The notes beneath the pieces are model-generated. The model had not been told where the DNA came from. It saw only the letters and a list, made by a program, of their open reading frames with translations, and did not search any database. Made by a program: the position numbers and the translations under genes. This document shows, one piece after another, positions 10,819 through 23,767 of a stretch of DNA of 64,000 bases (position 1 is its first letter; every line of letters begins with the position of its first letter). This DNA is from Sceloporus undulatus. Its lineage: Eukaryota > Chordata > Lepidosauria > Squamata > Phrynosomatidae. The stretch covers positions 121,510,382 to 121,574,381 of the forward strand of contig NC_056527.1 in the NCBI RefSeq assembly GCF_019175285.1, given 5' to 3'.

Positions 10819-11040
10819 GGTGGTGGTGGTGGTGGTGGTGGTGGTGATTGAGCAGAACTCCCTGAGAGGATTGGTGCCACACTCCAAAATGCCAAGAAAG
10901 ATGCCCAAGGAGAGCCAGATGCCGGAAAGGCTGGAGGAAGGAAAGTTTGCACTCTTGGCTTCTGGTTTCTTTCTTCTGGGAGAGGATTTGGGGTTTTTTT
11001 TTGAGGGGGGAGAAGCAGACGACCTTATAATGAACTCCAG

Positions 11041-11091
<51 letters not shown>

Positions 11092-14000
11092 NNNNNNNNN
11101 NGTTTTGATTCCATGGCACTTCTTGTGAATGCATTTAGGTTTTTCACCTTACAACAAGCTGGCAGCCCAGTTGCTTTCAACTTAATAATATTGCAAGATG
11201 TTGATTTTGCAACAGGCCTGCAAGGCTGCTCCTTTCCACATTGGAGTGTCTGAATTTTTGCACCCTTTCCAGCCTGCACTACACCTCCCATCCTCACCAA
11301 CCCTGGGCCATGCTAGCTGTTGGCAATGGAGGTTGTAGTCCAGCATAGCTGGAGGGAGATAGGTTGGAGGAAAGCAGGCTGCAATAGATGCAGCAGCTGC
11401 AATCTCCAATTCAGGTGGCCTATGCCACATGCTCAGTCAGTGGCCTCAGGAAGGAAGTGACAGACCCCAAGACTGACCTACCCGGCAGGGCTGTTGTAAT
11501 GATTACTGTGACAATGACGGTGAAATTCTTCCTTGAAGGTGTACATGCAACCATTGTGACGTTTTGTTAACATGAGCATTGACTTCAGAGACTGGTGGGC
11601 GACTGTGCCAGGCACAGGCCATGGGCTGTGGGCATCAGCTGAGCTGAATGGCAGCTCCCAGCATTCCTCACCATTGCCTGGGTTGGCCAGGGCTGTTGGG
11701 AGATAGAGTCCGGCAACATTTGGAGGGCTGCTTGATTCTTCCTACCCTGGATTCAAGATTCGGGTCAGAATCAGGCTGGCCACCCCAGTAGGCAAACATG
11801 GGGGTAAGCCATGCCACTGTTCCAAAACAGTGCCCCAAATCATCTCCTTTTTGTTTTCAACAAACCACAAAGGAGGTGGTCGAAGATAAAATGGGAAGTG
11901 AAAGGGTGAAATGATGAGGGAAAGGGTTGCATTAGAGGGAAGGAAAGAGCATAATGGGGGAACCTTTTCTGAGAGCAGGGTGCACTATGGGCTTTGTAGT
12001 GGAGGCAGAAGTCAGAGGCAACAAACACCAACTTTGAGGGCTTCCCTATCTCTGCCAAGCTTCTTGGCGCTTGGTGGATCTCCAAGAGACCTGCTAGCAT
12101 TTGCATCTGAGGAAGTAGATTTACAAAAGCTCATGCTGCCAACTTCTTTCAGTTACTTTCAGTTAGTCTCTGCTACAAGATCTCAGTCTGTAAAATCAGT
12201 ATGCAATGAGATCTTTGAATTCTAAACCATATCTTTGAATTCTAAACGGAGGCTCTCATACTTTGAATATATCATGAGACAACAGGACTCATTGGGGAAG
12301 ATGATGAGAATGCTCAATGGAAGGCGGTCGAAAAAGCAGGAGACCACACTATGGCTGATGCTGCCAAGGAGGCCGCAAGTCTGAGTTTGCAAGACCTGTT
12401 GATGCATGATCTCTTGGACAGACCTCTTGCACAAGGGGTGGCCATAAGTCGGAGCCAACTTGCAGGCCAAAGACAGCAGCAGAAGCAAAGCTTTTGTGGA
12501 CTGCTGCTCAATTCAGCAGGTGCATTTGCTCAGCAAAAAGGCGCTGAAAAGGCAACTCGTAATGGGGATGTGAAGTATCCACTTTAGCCCACTTTCTCCC
12601 CCCTCTTGCCTCCGATGCCCCACTTTGGCGGTTCCTTTTCTCCATCTCTTCTGTTTCTGGCATCCCTCTCCAAAGCTTCCTATTAACCCCTGGCCCTGGG
12701 CTCCACTATCTCCCTCCCATTCCCTGCTGGTGCTGCTCTTCTTGTGCCAATCCTGTGCCAGCGACTGAAGCTTTTCTTATCTCAAAGAACAGCTGCCAGC
12801 GAAGGGCAGCTGCAGTGCCAATGACCCCCCTCTTTTCTTTTCTGCCTGGAAGGACAACTTCTCTTTCAAGCACAGAAGACACACAGAGAAAGAGAGAGAG
12901 AGAATTTGGGGAGAGATGCTTTTCATATATTCCTTATTGTCAGTGGTAGAAAGAAGAAGAGTGGTAGAAGACCTAGCCGTGTTAGTCTGGAAAATCATTA
13001 TGCAGAGGGATCTTGTAGCCCCTTTGAGACTAACTGAAAGAAAGAAGTTGGTAACATGAGCTTTCATAGTGTTGAGTCTAAAACCTCAGATGTACATCAT
13101 GCTTTCTCGTGGTGCACTTAAAATAGGTATGCAAAGGGATCTTGCAGCATCTTTGAGACGATGGAAGAAAAAAGTTGGTAGCATGAGCTTTCATAGACTT
13201 GAGCCTAATTCCTCAGATGCATTTAGTGGAGTGGAAAGCCCAGGGACCGACCTATATAACAGTTTGTATGGGGAAACATCCATAGGAATGCAAACCTTGG
13301 TGGATATGGAGATGTACTAGTCACTGCATCTCCATGCCCACAGTTTTTTGCATTCCTATGGACATGAGCCTACATCCTCCACCAAATGCATCTGAGGAAG
13401 TAGGCTCGAGTCTACAAAAGCTCATGCTTCCAACTTCTGGCTTTCAGTTGGCCTCAAAGCTGGTGCAAGATCTCTTTGCATACCTATTTTAAGTGGACGC
13501 CAAAAAGCATGATGTGCACATGTACATGCACTCAGGTGCCATGCAAGTTCACTTTCCAGGCAGCATGAAAATGGCTAGAGGTCCATGGTTGCTACCAGAT
13601 GGACCCAAGTTTGTTGTTGCCCACAGTGGAAACTGGCAACTCTGACGAGGATCTTGTTTGCAGGTCAAAGCGAATCAGAGTTTTCTGTGAGCCTGAATTT
13701 TTGTCGAGAAAAAGTTTTCCACTGCAAAGAGTCTCTTCAGGTCAGAGCCCTTTTTGCCAGTGAATAGAATAAAATGGAATATTACGGTCATAGACCAGCA
13801 CAGATAAGAAGGGGATACAGAATAAGAGAAGGGGAAAACACTGGTGGAGAAGAGTATTTAAAAGATCCTTCCAGATTTCACAGTATAGCAAGACAAGATT
13901 GGTCCCAGTGGAGGTCATTGTCTGGCAAATTTTAACTGCAGCTGCACAGAATCTGGCAGCATTATGTGTTGTATCAGTGCTGATGTCTGAAAGCATCAGG

Positions 14001-17000
14001 CAAGTGTAAAATTGACCGCTCTGTCCTTGGTATTGTGCATGCCCTTGCCTGTATTTTTGGACATCCAAGAAACACAGATCCTTTGACCATTTGGGAATAT
14101 TTGCAGAGATTCCTCCCATCCCTGTCCTGAGGAGACAGGACCATCTCTGGTCACTTGCAGCCAAGTCCCAAATGCCACCAACTCCTGATTGAGGGCACCC
14201 CTTCCTTGTGCAAATATTTCTCCGGTAGCTTGGTCCCTCCGGTGAGAAAGATTGCTCTGTTGTTCTGAGAAATGGATTATCAACCTTGTGACATCTCCAG
14301 GGCAGCTTTTATGACGAGCGACAAGTGTGTCGGATGGAGCTAAGAAGGGATTAGGAGCGCCATCCCCCACCATTGCCCAGGACAAGTCCTTTGGTGCAAA
14401 CTCGGCTAAGCAGAAAGGACAGCGTTTTGAACTGTGTGGCATTTTAAAAAATTAATTGCAAGCATTAAAGAGCGTAAGAAAAAAATAAGTCACTGGGTTA
14501 AAATGTTGGCGGAGGTTGCTTGCATGAGGAAACTTTCGGTCGAGTCACATTACTTTTAGGTTGACTTACACTTGGCATAAAGAGAGCCAGCGTGGCAAAG
14601 TGGTTTGAAGGTTGACTCTGGAGCCCAGGGTTCGATTCCCAGCTCAGTCATGAAACCATTCGGTCATACTCTCTCAGCCTTGGAAAAAGGCAAAGGCAAA
14701 CCTCCTCTGAACAAATCTTGCCAAAAAAAAAAAAAAAAAAAAACCATGATAGATTTAGGGTCACCATAAGTTGGAAAATAAAGGCACACAGCAACAGCAA
14801 ATAGGACTTTTTAAAGAATGTTTTCAGTGGTGGGGAGAAAGTGCTGGCTGGTGGTAAATCCAATACTAAGTTTTGGAGAGCTTGAATGATGCTCTCCATA
14901 GTGCTGGATGTGTTTTAAAGCCAGCAATGGATTCATCGCTCCTCTGAAACAACTGGAGGGGAAAATGAAAGAGAAAGTCTGGAGGGAGAAGAGCATGAAA
15001 GCTAAGGGGACTAGGAGAAAGTGGAGGGGAACTGGTTCATTTGTCCATGTAGACATGCCCTCTGTCTCACTTGCAAAAGTTAGGCTCTGTTAAATAAGGT
15101 TGTCTGCCAGGCTTGCTTGATGCTGTTCTTGTTGTGTGCCTTCATGTTGTTTCTGACTTATGGCGACCCTAAGATGAATCTATCATGGCATTTTCTTGGC
15201 AAGATTTGTTCAGAGGAGTTTTGTCATTGCCTTCCCCTGAGGCTGAGAGAGTGTGACTTGCCCAAGGTCGCCCAGTGGGTTTACCTGGCCGAGCCAGGAT
15301 TCGAACCCTGGTCCAACACTCAAACCACTGCACCATGCAGGCTTGCTTAGCAAAAGGAAAATGAGCCAAGTGGAGGGAAGCCTCAGCCAGAAATGGCCCC
15401 CCATTTGGCAAAAGAAACTAAGCCCAAAAGGAACTACAGTGCCAATCCAATCAGATGCGCAATAGCTCACCCACTTGGGATGCACATTTTCAGCCATTTA
15501 ATCCTGCATGCAACAATGGATAATTTCCATATTTTAATCTCACTGTGGGAATCAGGGCTTTGGCGCTGCATTATGAAGGGAGGTCACAGCAAGGGTGGGG
15601 AGAACTGGTTTAAATGGCCCATGTAGACCTGCCCAAAGTGGGATTTCTTCCTCTGCAAGGTCCTCTGGGTGCGGGCGAAGTGGGCTGGTGAACTGCTTGG
15701 TTTATGCCTAGTGCATTAATTCCTCTGCTTGAGAGAACCATTGCCCTCTCTCACATTCCCCAACAGAACATGGGAAATCCATTAGCTTACGAGGCACTTT
15801 CTTCCAAGACTTGTCTGAAATTGGTTTGGATTGCTTTGAGAAAAATATCACACTGGAATTACAAGCTGAAAGGTGTGTGTGTGTGTCTCTGCAAACTTAC
15901 CTTCTTCTCCATTATGGGGTCAGGATTTAAAGTCTGTGTCCTAAAGGGTTTTCCATTTCAAAATGGCAAAAGAGGCCAACAGACTTCAGGGTGTTTCTGT
16001 CTTGGAGCATTCCCACAATGTGACACTTCTGTGTTGGTTGTTCTTGTTATTGTTGTGTGCCTTCAAGTTGTATCTGATTTACGGTGACCCGAAGGTGAAA
16101 TTATCATAGGGTTTTCTTGGCAAGATTTGTTCAGAGGAGGTTTGGCTTCCTCTGAGGCTGAGAGAGAATGATTTGTCCAAGATTATCCAGTGGATTTTAT
16201 GGCCAAACTGGGTACTGAACCCTGGATCTCCAGAGTCATAGTCCAACTCTCAAACCATTATGCCTACAAGAGAGAAGTAATGCAGTCCTATTCATGTCCT
16301 AAACATGAATACATTCCATTGCAGAAGCAGTTGTACCTTTTGTGTGTTTTCTTGCATTCATGGGATTTTGTTCACTGCTTTCAGGCATCAATTGCACCCC
16401 AAAAATTGTTTGCTTAGAGGGCTTTTGGGGTACTGCAAAAGTGGGTTACAGTGGCCAGTTGTGGCCTGCAGACCTTGTCTTCCCACCCTGTTTTACAGCT
16501 TAGATATCTTTAAACTACTGTTTAATTCACAGAGCGGGCGTTGTGTCGATGGTCACACTTGAACAAACCTGCATTTGTGAACTAATTAACAAATGTGGAA
16601 TCAACATCCAAGTCAGGCCACAAGGGAAAGTACCAGAGTTATTCCTAAATTATGATTCAGGAGTTTCACATTGGAGTCTTCCCTTGGAAGGCTCTTCATC
16701 CAAGAAGCAGATCAGCAGCAATTGAGTGTCTGGAAATGTTGGAATGTCTCTCTCCAATTTTTCATCCTTGCCCTTGCTGCTATCAAACTGGTATCCAAAT
16801 ACTCCTTTGCCTGGTGCATTTTATACAGGAGGATTCCTGTGGGAGCTATAAGGTCCTCATTGACCTCTCCCTTATTACAGATCATCATAACCCAAGCTAG
16901 ATGGATCTGAAGCAGAACTGGCACAAGGACGGTACCTTCTTCATGTTACAACCAGCTCTGCCAAGATCCCTTTGCAAATTTGCACTTGCATCTTTAGCCA

Positions 17001-20000
17001 ACCTAGTGCAGGGTTTGAGTTCCAGGACTCCTGGGTCCTTCTGTAGAGTTTTATCCAGGTTTAAGTGCCCATGTGGCCAATATCTGTCGCAAAGGCTCTA
17101 GCAGCACACTAGTCTTGACATATATACAAGCCATTGGCCCTTTCTCCTCCCTCCGTCCTGCTCCGAGTTATTCCTTCCATCCTTTAATCGCGTAAGGCAA
17201 AGTGCAGATCTCTGCTGGGCTATACAGCTCATGCTGGCTTGTAACCAGTTAAGGCTCAAAAGCTCTTTGAAATCCCTTGAAAGAGAAGAACCAAACCTTG
17301 CCAAGTTGTTTTTTTTTTTAATTTAAAGCTTAACCTACATTTCCTTTCCTCATTGCACAATGCAGATTGCTCTTTGTACGGCTTTTTGACTCCAATGGGA
17401 ACAATCGTCCCCTTTCTCCTCCAGGGCATTCTTTTATGTCTGTCTCTCTGGACACACACAGACCATTCCTTCTTCCTTGCCTTTGCCAAGATCATCTTTC
17501 CAAGCTTCTTTTCCAGAAAGTGCCCCCCTTCCTCTTGCCATTAGCTGAGAATGGAAGCCATGGAGAGCAAACGCAGAATCGGAAAGGAGAGAAAGGGATC
17601 ATTGATGCCAAGAATCCAGTTCCCTCTTCCAGGCTACATCCGTTCTCCAAGTGATTCTGGATCCCTTTATTGGAAAGAGAATTTAATGGAAAGATGGGAA
17701 TGTGGTCTGAAACAACCACCTGGCAAGGTGATTCCTAAGAATATCAGGTATTCTTGTGGCCTAAAGACTGGTTTCCTATTTCTTCATTTCCAAACCTTCA
17801 GTTGCTTTAAAGCAGTGGTCCCCAAACTGTGCCCTTTAAGAGATTTTGGGCTTCAGTGCACAGAAGCCTCAGCCATGTTGGTCAATAGTCTGGGATTCTG
17901 GGAGCCAAAGTCCAAAATCCCTTAAACAGCACAGTTTGGGGACCACTGCAAGTTTAAAGGACCATATATTTCCATTCCTGACTATATGATCACTCTTGTG
18001 TCCTTCAAAGAAAAGGCTTAGAGCAGTAAGAGCTTACAAAGTGCCTATCTGGAAGTACCTTTAGCCAGAGAAACTGTGGCTTTTTGCAGAACATGAGCCT
18101 TGGTCCTGGGTTTGTGTGTCAGCGCAGCTCCTTTGTGAAACAGGTGCGCTAGCCAGCAGCAACAAGCCCAACGCCAATGAATAATGAAAAGCCCATGAAT
18201 GTGGAAAACAAAAGGGGAGCCGCTCTGCATTATTGATGCACAGGAGGAGAAAGAACATGTCAGAGGAGACAATAGTGGGCCATGTCCTTACCGACTGTCA
18301 GGGGTGGGCACTTTGGGAAGGTCTGGCAGCCAACTTACCAGCTGGTGTTTTATGCTTGCCTGCGTTCCCCCTACAGAAGCAATTAGACCCTTTTGTTTGA
18401 TGTGCATTCACTTCAAATTTAGGGAAGCAGAGTTGTACATGAATGTGCATGGGGCATGGGTGTGCACATGCATTGCATGTAGATATGCCTCTCTGCACTT
18501 CGCATGCAGCTGTCCCTCTCAAAATAAAAGGTGGTCTGAAGGGGCCAGCGGGCTCCAAAAATTCGTTGAATTGCAATCCCACATCCCCACAACATAGCGT
18601 AAATGCCTGCACATGGAGACACAGTCTGTGAGCATAACACAATCCACAAGCACATCACAGCCCTCCTTCTTAATAACTTTTGCCATCTTTACCACACTCT
18701 GATGTTGCTTGCCAACTATGTTTTAGCTTTGAAACATTGGAGGGTATGAGACCCAGCATGATGTAGTCATTTGAGTGTTGGATTGTGACTCTGGAGACCA
18801 GGGTTCAAGTCCTGGCTTGGCCATGAAACCCACTGGGTGACCTTGGGCAAGTCACACTCTCTCAGCCTCAGGAGAAGGCAATGACAAACATCCTCTGAAC
18901 AAATCTTGCCAAGAAGACTCCAGGATAGGGTTGCCTTAGGGTTGCCATAATTTGGCAATGTCACAACTTATTGTGTCATTGCCTGGGGAGGCATTGCACT
19001 TAGCCCACCCCTTTCTAATCTCTCCTCTGCAGACAAAATGGTGATGGTCACATTCATGCAGTCCATTAGAGACAAAACCCATATCCCTGGTTCTGAGGCT
19101 TTCTACCCTCCATCCCTCCTACATTCAGCTTTCCACACCATTCTTCAAATGTTCTTTTTTCCCTGTCCTCCTTCTTACATTAAGAAGTAATGTAGAACAA
19201 CCCATTGTTTCCTCTCCCTTGAGCCTTGCTCATTCGGTAACACAATATATTTTGCTGGCATGGAAACAGGGAAGGGAGCCCCCGAGGGCTTTTGTTCACA
19301 AGGTGCCAAGCCAAGGGACCACTTTCAAAAGAAAACAAAGGACCGAAAGGGGTTTCTGCCCGCCACCCACCAATGTTCCCGCATGCCTTCAGACAATTTC
19401 TGCAACCGAACCTGAGAGTTTTCTGCAACCTTCAACCTCCTGCCCAGTTTGAGAAGAGCCCCCAAAATGCATAAATTGTGTTTTAAAAATATAACATGCA
19501 CTATAGTCTGAAAAGGGATCCAGCAATTACTCATGGAAATAATATGGCCGTTGCCCGTTCCACAGAAGTAAATGAGCTGGCTAGGTGTGGGATGTGAACT
19601 GAAAGTGGATAAATGCATCTGCTAAAAATAAAAAAGGGCATATATTTGTTCAAAGAGCATTGCAAACACTGATGTGCACCTCCCTCTGCACCTCTCTGAG
19701 AGCTGAGCTTGCACTTCCAGCTTTTGGAAAAGCTCAGGTCCCTGAATGCCAAACCACTTCCGAGAGTTGAATTGTCCACCGAGTCTCCACACGCCAGAAT
19801 CCAGGACACGCCAAACGCACTCTGTGGCCTATTTTGGAGTGAGATACACAAAAGAAGTGAAAGGCATTGAGGTGGCTTGCAAAAGCGATTCACCTTTGGA
19901 TGCAAACTGGTGGGTGCCATGTCAGCGGGGCAGTGGTTCCACACCAAGTTTTAGGCCAGTCTTGCAATACAGGGAGGCTAGATGCATTCTGCAAGAAGAC

Positions 20001-23000
20001 GAGATGCTTCTATGTGCAGTTTTCAAGCTCATGCACCTACCTAAACCACAAGAGTGGCTCAGGGCCAAAACTCACTGCGGAAATCATCCACTTTCTTTGA
20101 GGCCGCTTTAACTGCCCTGGCTCAGTGCTAGAAAATCCTAGGAATTGTAGATTGTGGTGGCACCAGAGCTCTCTGATAGAGATCAATGTCTGACAAAACT
20201 AGAGTTCCCAGCATTCCCGAGTATTGAGCCAGGGCAGTTAAAGCAGTCATTTCATTTTTAAAAACTGCAGCTTAACATAGAGGCAGCTTTGTCAGCACCC
20301 AAAAGAGTCTCAAAGTCAACCCATATCTTTGCTGGTTGCAATCTCATGCCACAAGTCAACAAGCGCTGCTCCAATTCTGTCAGAAGACCAGGAAGGTATG
20401 ATTCTGGAAGGCAAGGGAACATCTGGCAAATCTAGGCCTCTGTTTTTGCTCCTGGATTCCTGTAATTACCCTTCCCATTTTCTCACATTTTTTGCTATTT
20501 TCCACTATTAAAACCCACAAAACAGTGATTCCTTTATTGGCCAACCAACATGCACAAAGTACATGTTGCAAGCTTTTAAACACCTTTGCCGCATGACGAA
20601 GCCAGTGGAGCTTTGAAAGCTTGCAATGCGTATCTGTGCATTTTTGGCTTGCCAATAAAGATATAACTGTTCGGTGGATTTGGGATGTTATTGTACTTTA
20701 GGTTTTTTTGTGGGTTTTTCAGGCTATATGGCCATGTTCTGGAAGAGTTTTTTTTTCCTGATGTTTCACCAGCATCTGTGGCTGGCATCTTCAGAGAATG
20801 CTTATATTTTGGGGGGTCTGAACCCAAAAAGACATTCAAGACTTTGGATAGTTTTAAACTTCAGATTAAAATCTGGGGCAGATGCTTATATTTTGGGGGG
20901 TCTGAACTACTTGGTGGGAAGGTAGAGAGCTTCTCACGTGTTTCAAGGGTCCATCAACCCAGAAGGTGCCAAAAACCATTGCTCTAAGGAGTCTCTTTTC
21001 TCCCCTGTTTTAGGATGAGAGCAAAGAGACGGACGGCAGCCTTTTGGGCGATCCTGGCCAGACTTCCCCTGGAAGGAAGGAGAATGCAAAATGGCAGAGG
21101 CCACGGCTTACGCGCAGAGCATTGATGAAATGCTGTCTGGTGAAATGGATCCTCTCCAGCGCTGCTCCCCAGGGATCAGGTAAGGAGCAGGATTACCAAT
21201 GGCTCAGTTGATGTTGCTTCAGATCTTTCACAGGAGGAAAAAGGAACGCTATACTTCCTATTTGGCCAAACTCACTCCCTGAATCTCCTGGCGCTTCTTT
21301 TTATCATCGCCATTCCCTGCTTTACTGGCATTATAGAGTCAAAATGCATGGAGTCCTCTCAATGGACTTACAAAAGGAATCCATGTGCGAAGATTATGGT
21401 GCTGCTCTCTACTGTACTTCATTTCTGATTTCAATGTAGTCATATATTTAATTGCTGTGCCACACTCTTAAAATAGGTTTCACACGCGCAGAAGTTGGAG
21501 TCCTGGTTTTGGGATTTGTAGTTTAATCCGGTCCTCTTCGTGTGGTTCCCTGGGTTGAGAATTTCAGGTGTGAAGGGACTCTTGTTGCCAGAACAGCAAA
21601 GCTGGGTCATCAGATATTTCATGTAAGAAATCTCTCCCTTCTTCCCTAACCATCTTCCAGTCCGTCCGTCCATTTGTCCATCTGTCATGGCTCAGTGCTA
21701 TGGAATTCTGGGATCTGTCATTTCAGTCATAATTTATTATGGTCCATAGACCTAAAAATTCAGGCATTCAGTCAAGATGTACAAATTCTCAAAATCCCCC
21801 ACAATAAAACAAGAGTCAAGGAAGTTCCTAAACCTAACTCTGACTCTAGAGGTTTGCAATCTCTTTAGCCTTCTTTGTCAGAGCGCTCTTAGGCCACAAC
21901 AAACAGCGAATCCCAGGATTCCATAGGACAGAGGCATGCCAGTCAAAGCAGTACCAAACTGCATTAATTCTGCCGTGTGGCAGTTGCAAAGTTAGTTTCC
22001 GTACCATGGAGAACTCCCATTAAACCTGGAGCCACTCTATAGATACATCTCCCCAAAGTCTTGGAGTCACCAGCATCCTTTGCTCCAGATATACCTTCTC
22101 TAGAACCTGGAAAAACCTACATCTTGCAAACGTGTTGGACTACAACTTCCAGGATCATATAGGATTCTGGGCATGGTAGTTTTGGTCTAAGGAGGAAACC
22201 CTAGGAATGATTGCTGGAAACCTGCCTCCCTCTCGTGGCCAGACTTTGAAAGGGCTTCTATTATTAGTGCTTTGTCTGGAGTACAATTGATTTCTTAGCA
22301 AAAACCATTCACTGGCTTGCAGTACCGGTTCAGCGACCAAGGAAATCTAACCCAGGAGTACCCTTTGTATCCGATGGGTGAGGCTACTACCTTTGTACCG
22401 TCTCTGCTCCTAGGTCTTTAATACAGAAACATGCAGGAACTGACCTTTTTTGCTCCGCACCCCATCTCTCCTCATAGGAGAACCCCACTTACTAATGGCT
22501 CCTGTTCCAAAGGCATGGCAAGAGTTGACCAAGTTATTACTGTTTCTCAGCAAAAGCTCATGGGGACTGTGTCCAGTGTCATTGCAAACTATGAAACTCC
22601 ACCATCACTACTCCGTGAGCGAAATTCAAAAGCCTTGGCCCTACCTCAGGGGTGTGCAGTGTGTGTTTTTGCATGTGGAATCGGATATTGCTTGCATTAT
22701 GCAAGCTATGTTGAATGTTAATGTTGCCCCGTGGGATGCCTGGCGGACTGTGCAACCAGATGTACAGCTGAATGCAAATGTATATTTGCATGTGGAACAA
22801 CACCAGCACACATGATGCAGACGTTTGCGTAGAGGACAAAAGTAGCCAAACACTTCCATGGGAGACCTTTTTGTATGTTCAAGGCACTAACAGAATCCCA
22901 ACCCTTAAGTCTGGGAAAGGAAGAAGGATTTTCAAAGCAGCCACAATTTGCTAACACTCCAGTGCAAGCGATGAATGCTGCTACACTGAAGAAATAAAGC

Positions 23001-23731
23001 AGTCTGAATGACGCACCATCAACCGTTCTGTTCAGATCTTATCCATCCTGAATCCTACTTGTCAGGTTTTCTAAGCATGCAGGAAACCACTTTTTCACCT
23101 GGGGTTTGAATATTTGGGAATATACTTATGGCAGGATAAATACACACAGCTACCCAGTTGTTCCTCATAAGGCTTGGTTTCTAGGCCTTTCAGCATGTCG
23201 GCTGCCCTCTTCTGGACAAGTTTTCCCATATCAATCTCTTTTTTGGATTATTCAAAGGTATAGCCATAGTTAGTCTAGGAAAATCAGTCTGGAAAGGGAT
23301 CTTGTAACACCTTTGAGCCCAACTGGAAGAAAGAAGTTGGCAGCATGAGCTTTGCTAGACTTCAGCCAACTTGCATGCATCTGAGGAAAGAGGCTGAAGT
23401 CTACAAAAGTTTATGCTACCAACTTCTTTCTTTCAGTTGGTCTCAAAGGTGCTACAAGAGTCCTTGGATTATGGTATCCAGAACAATATTCCAGGTGAGG
23501 TCTGAACAAAACAGAAAGGAGTGATATTATTGTTGTTGTTGTTGTTGTTGTTGTTGTTACGCTTGATGTGGAAACTGTACTTCTGTCAATGCATCCTAGA
23601 ATTGCATTGGCCTTTTCTGCTGCTGTGTCACATTGCTGGCTCAGATTTTTATTGCAGTCTGCTAAGAAGGAACTCCTTTCACTCAGTGTTGGTTATGTGA
23701 TACCAGAGGCCAATAGCATTTTGCCTGATCC

Positions 23732-23767
<36 letters not shown>

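Larger units (their letters stand above)
23030..23720 (-). mobile_element. CR1-like LINE fragment split by a MITE
   Basis: Antisense of the CR1 3' region: TTGTTCCTCATAAGGC, TGCCCTCTTCTGGACAAG, TCCAGAACAATATTCCAGG, CATCCTAGAATTGCATTGGC. Interrupted at 23253-23465 by a family B MITE, and also by a GTT run near 23528. Confidence 0.7.

Noticed and set aside
13996-14442. 148-codon minus-strand frame starting with CPFC
   Set aside because: No second zinc ligand pair, no splice or promoter context, not recognised. Kept only as a note.
18750-18970. tRNA gene, from box B-like GGTTCAAGTCC
   Set aside because: The same head recurs in more than 25 SINE copies with identical bodies and tails; no cloverleaf with acceptor stem.
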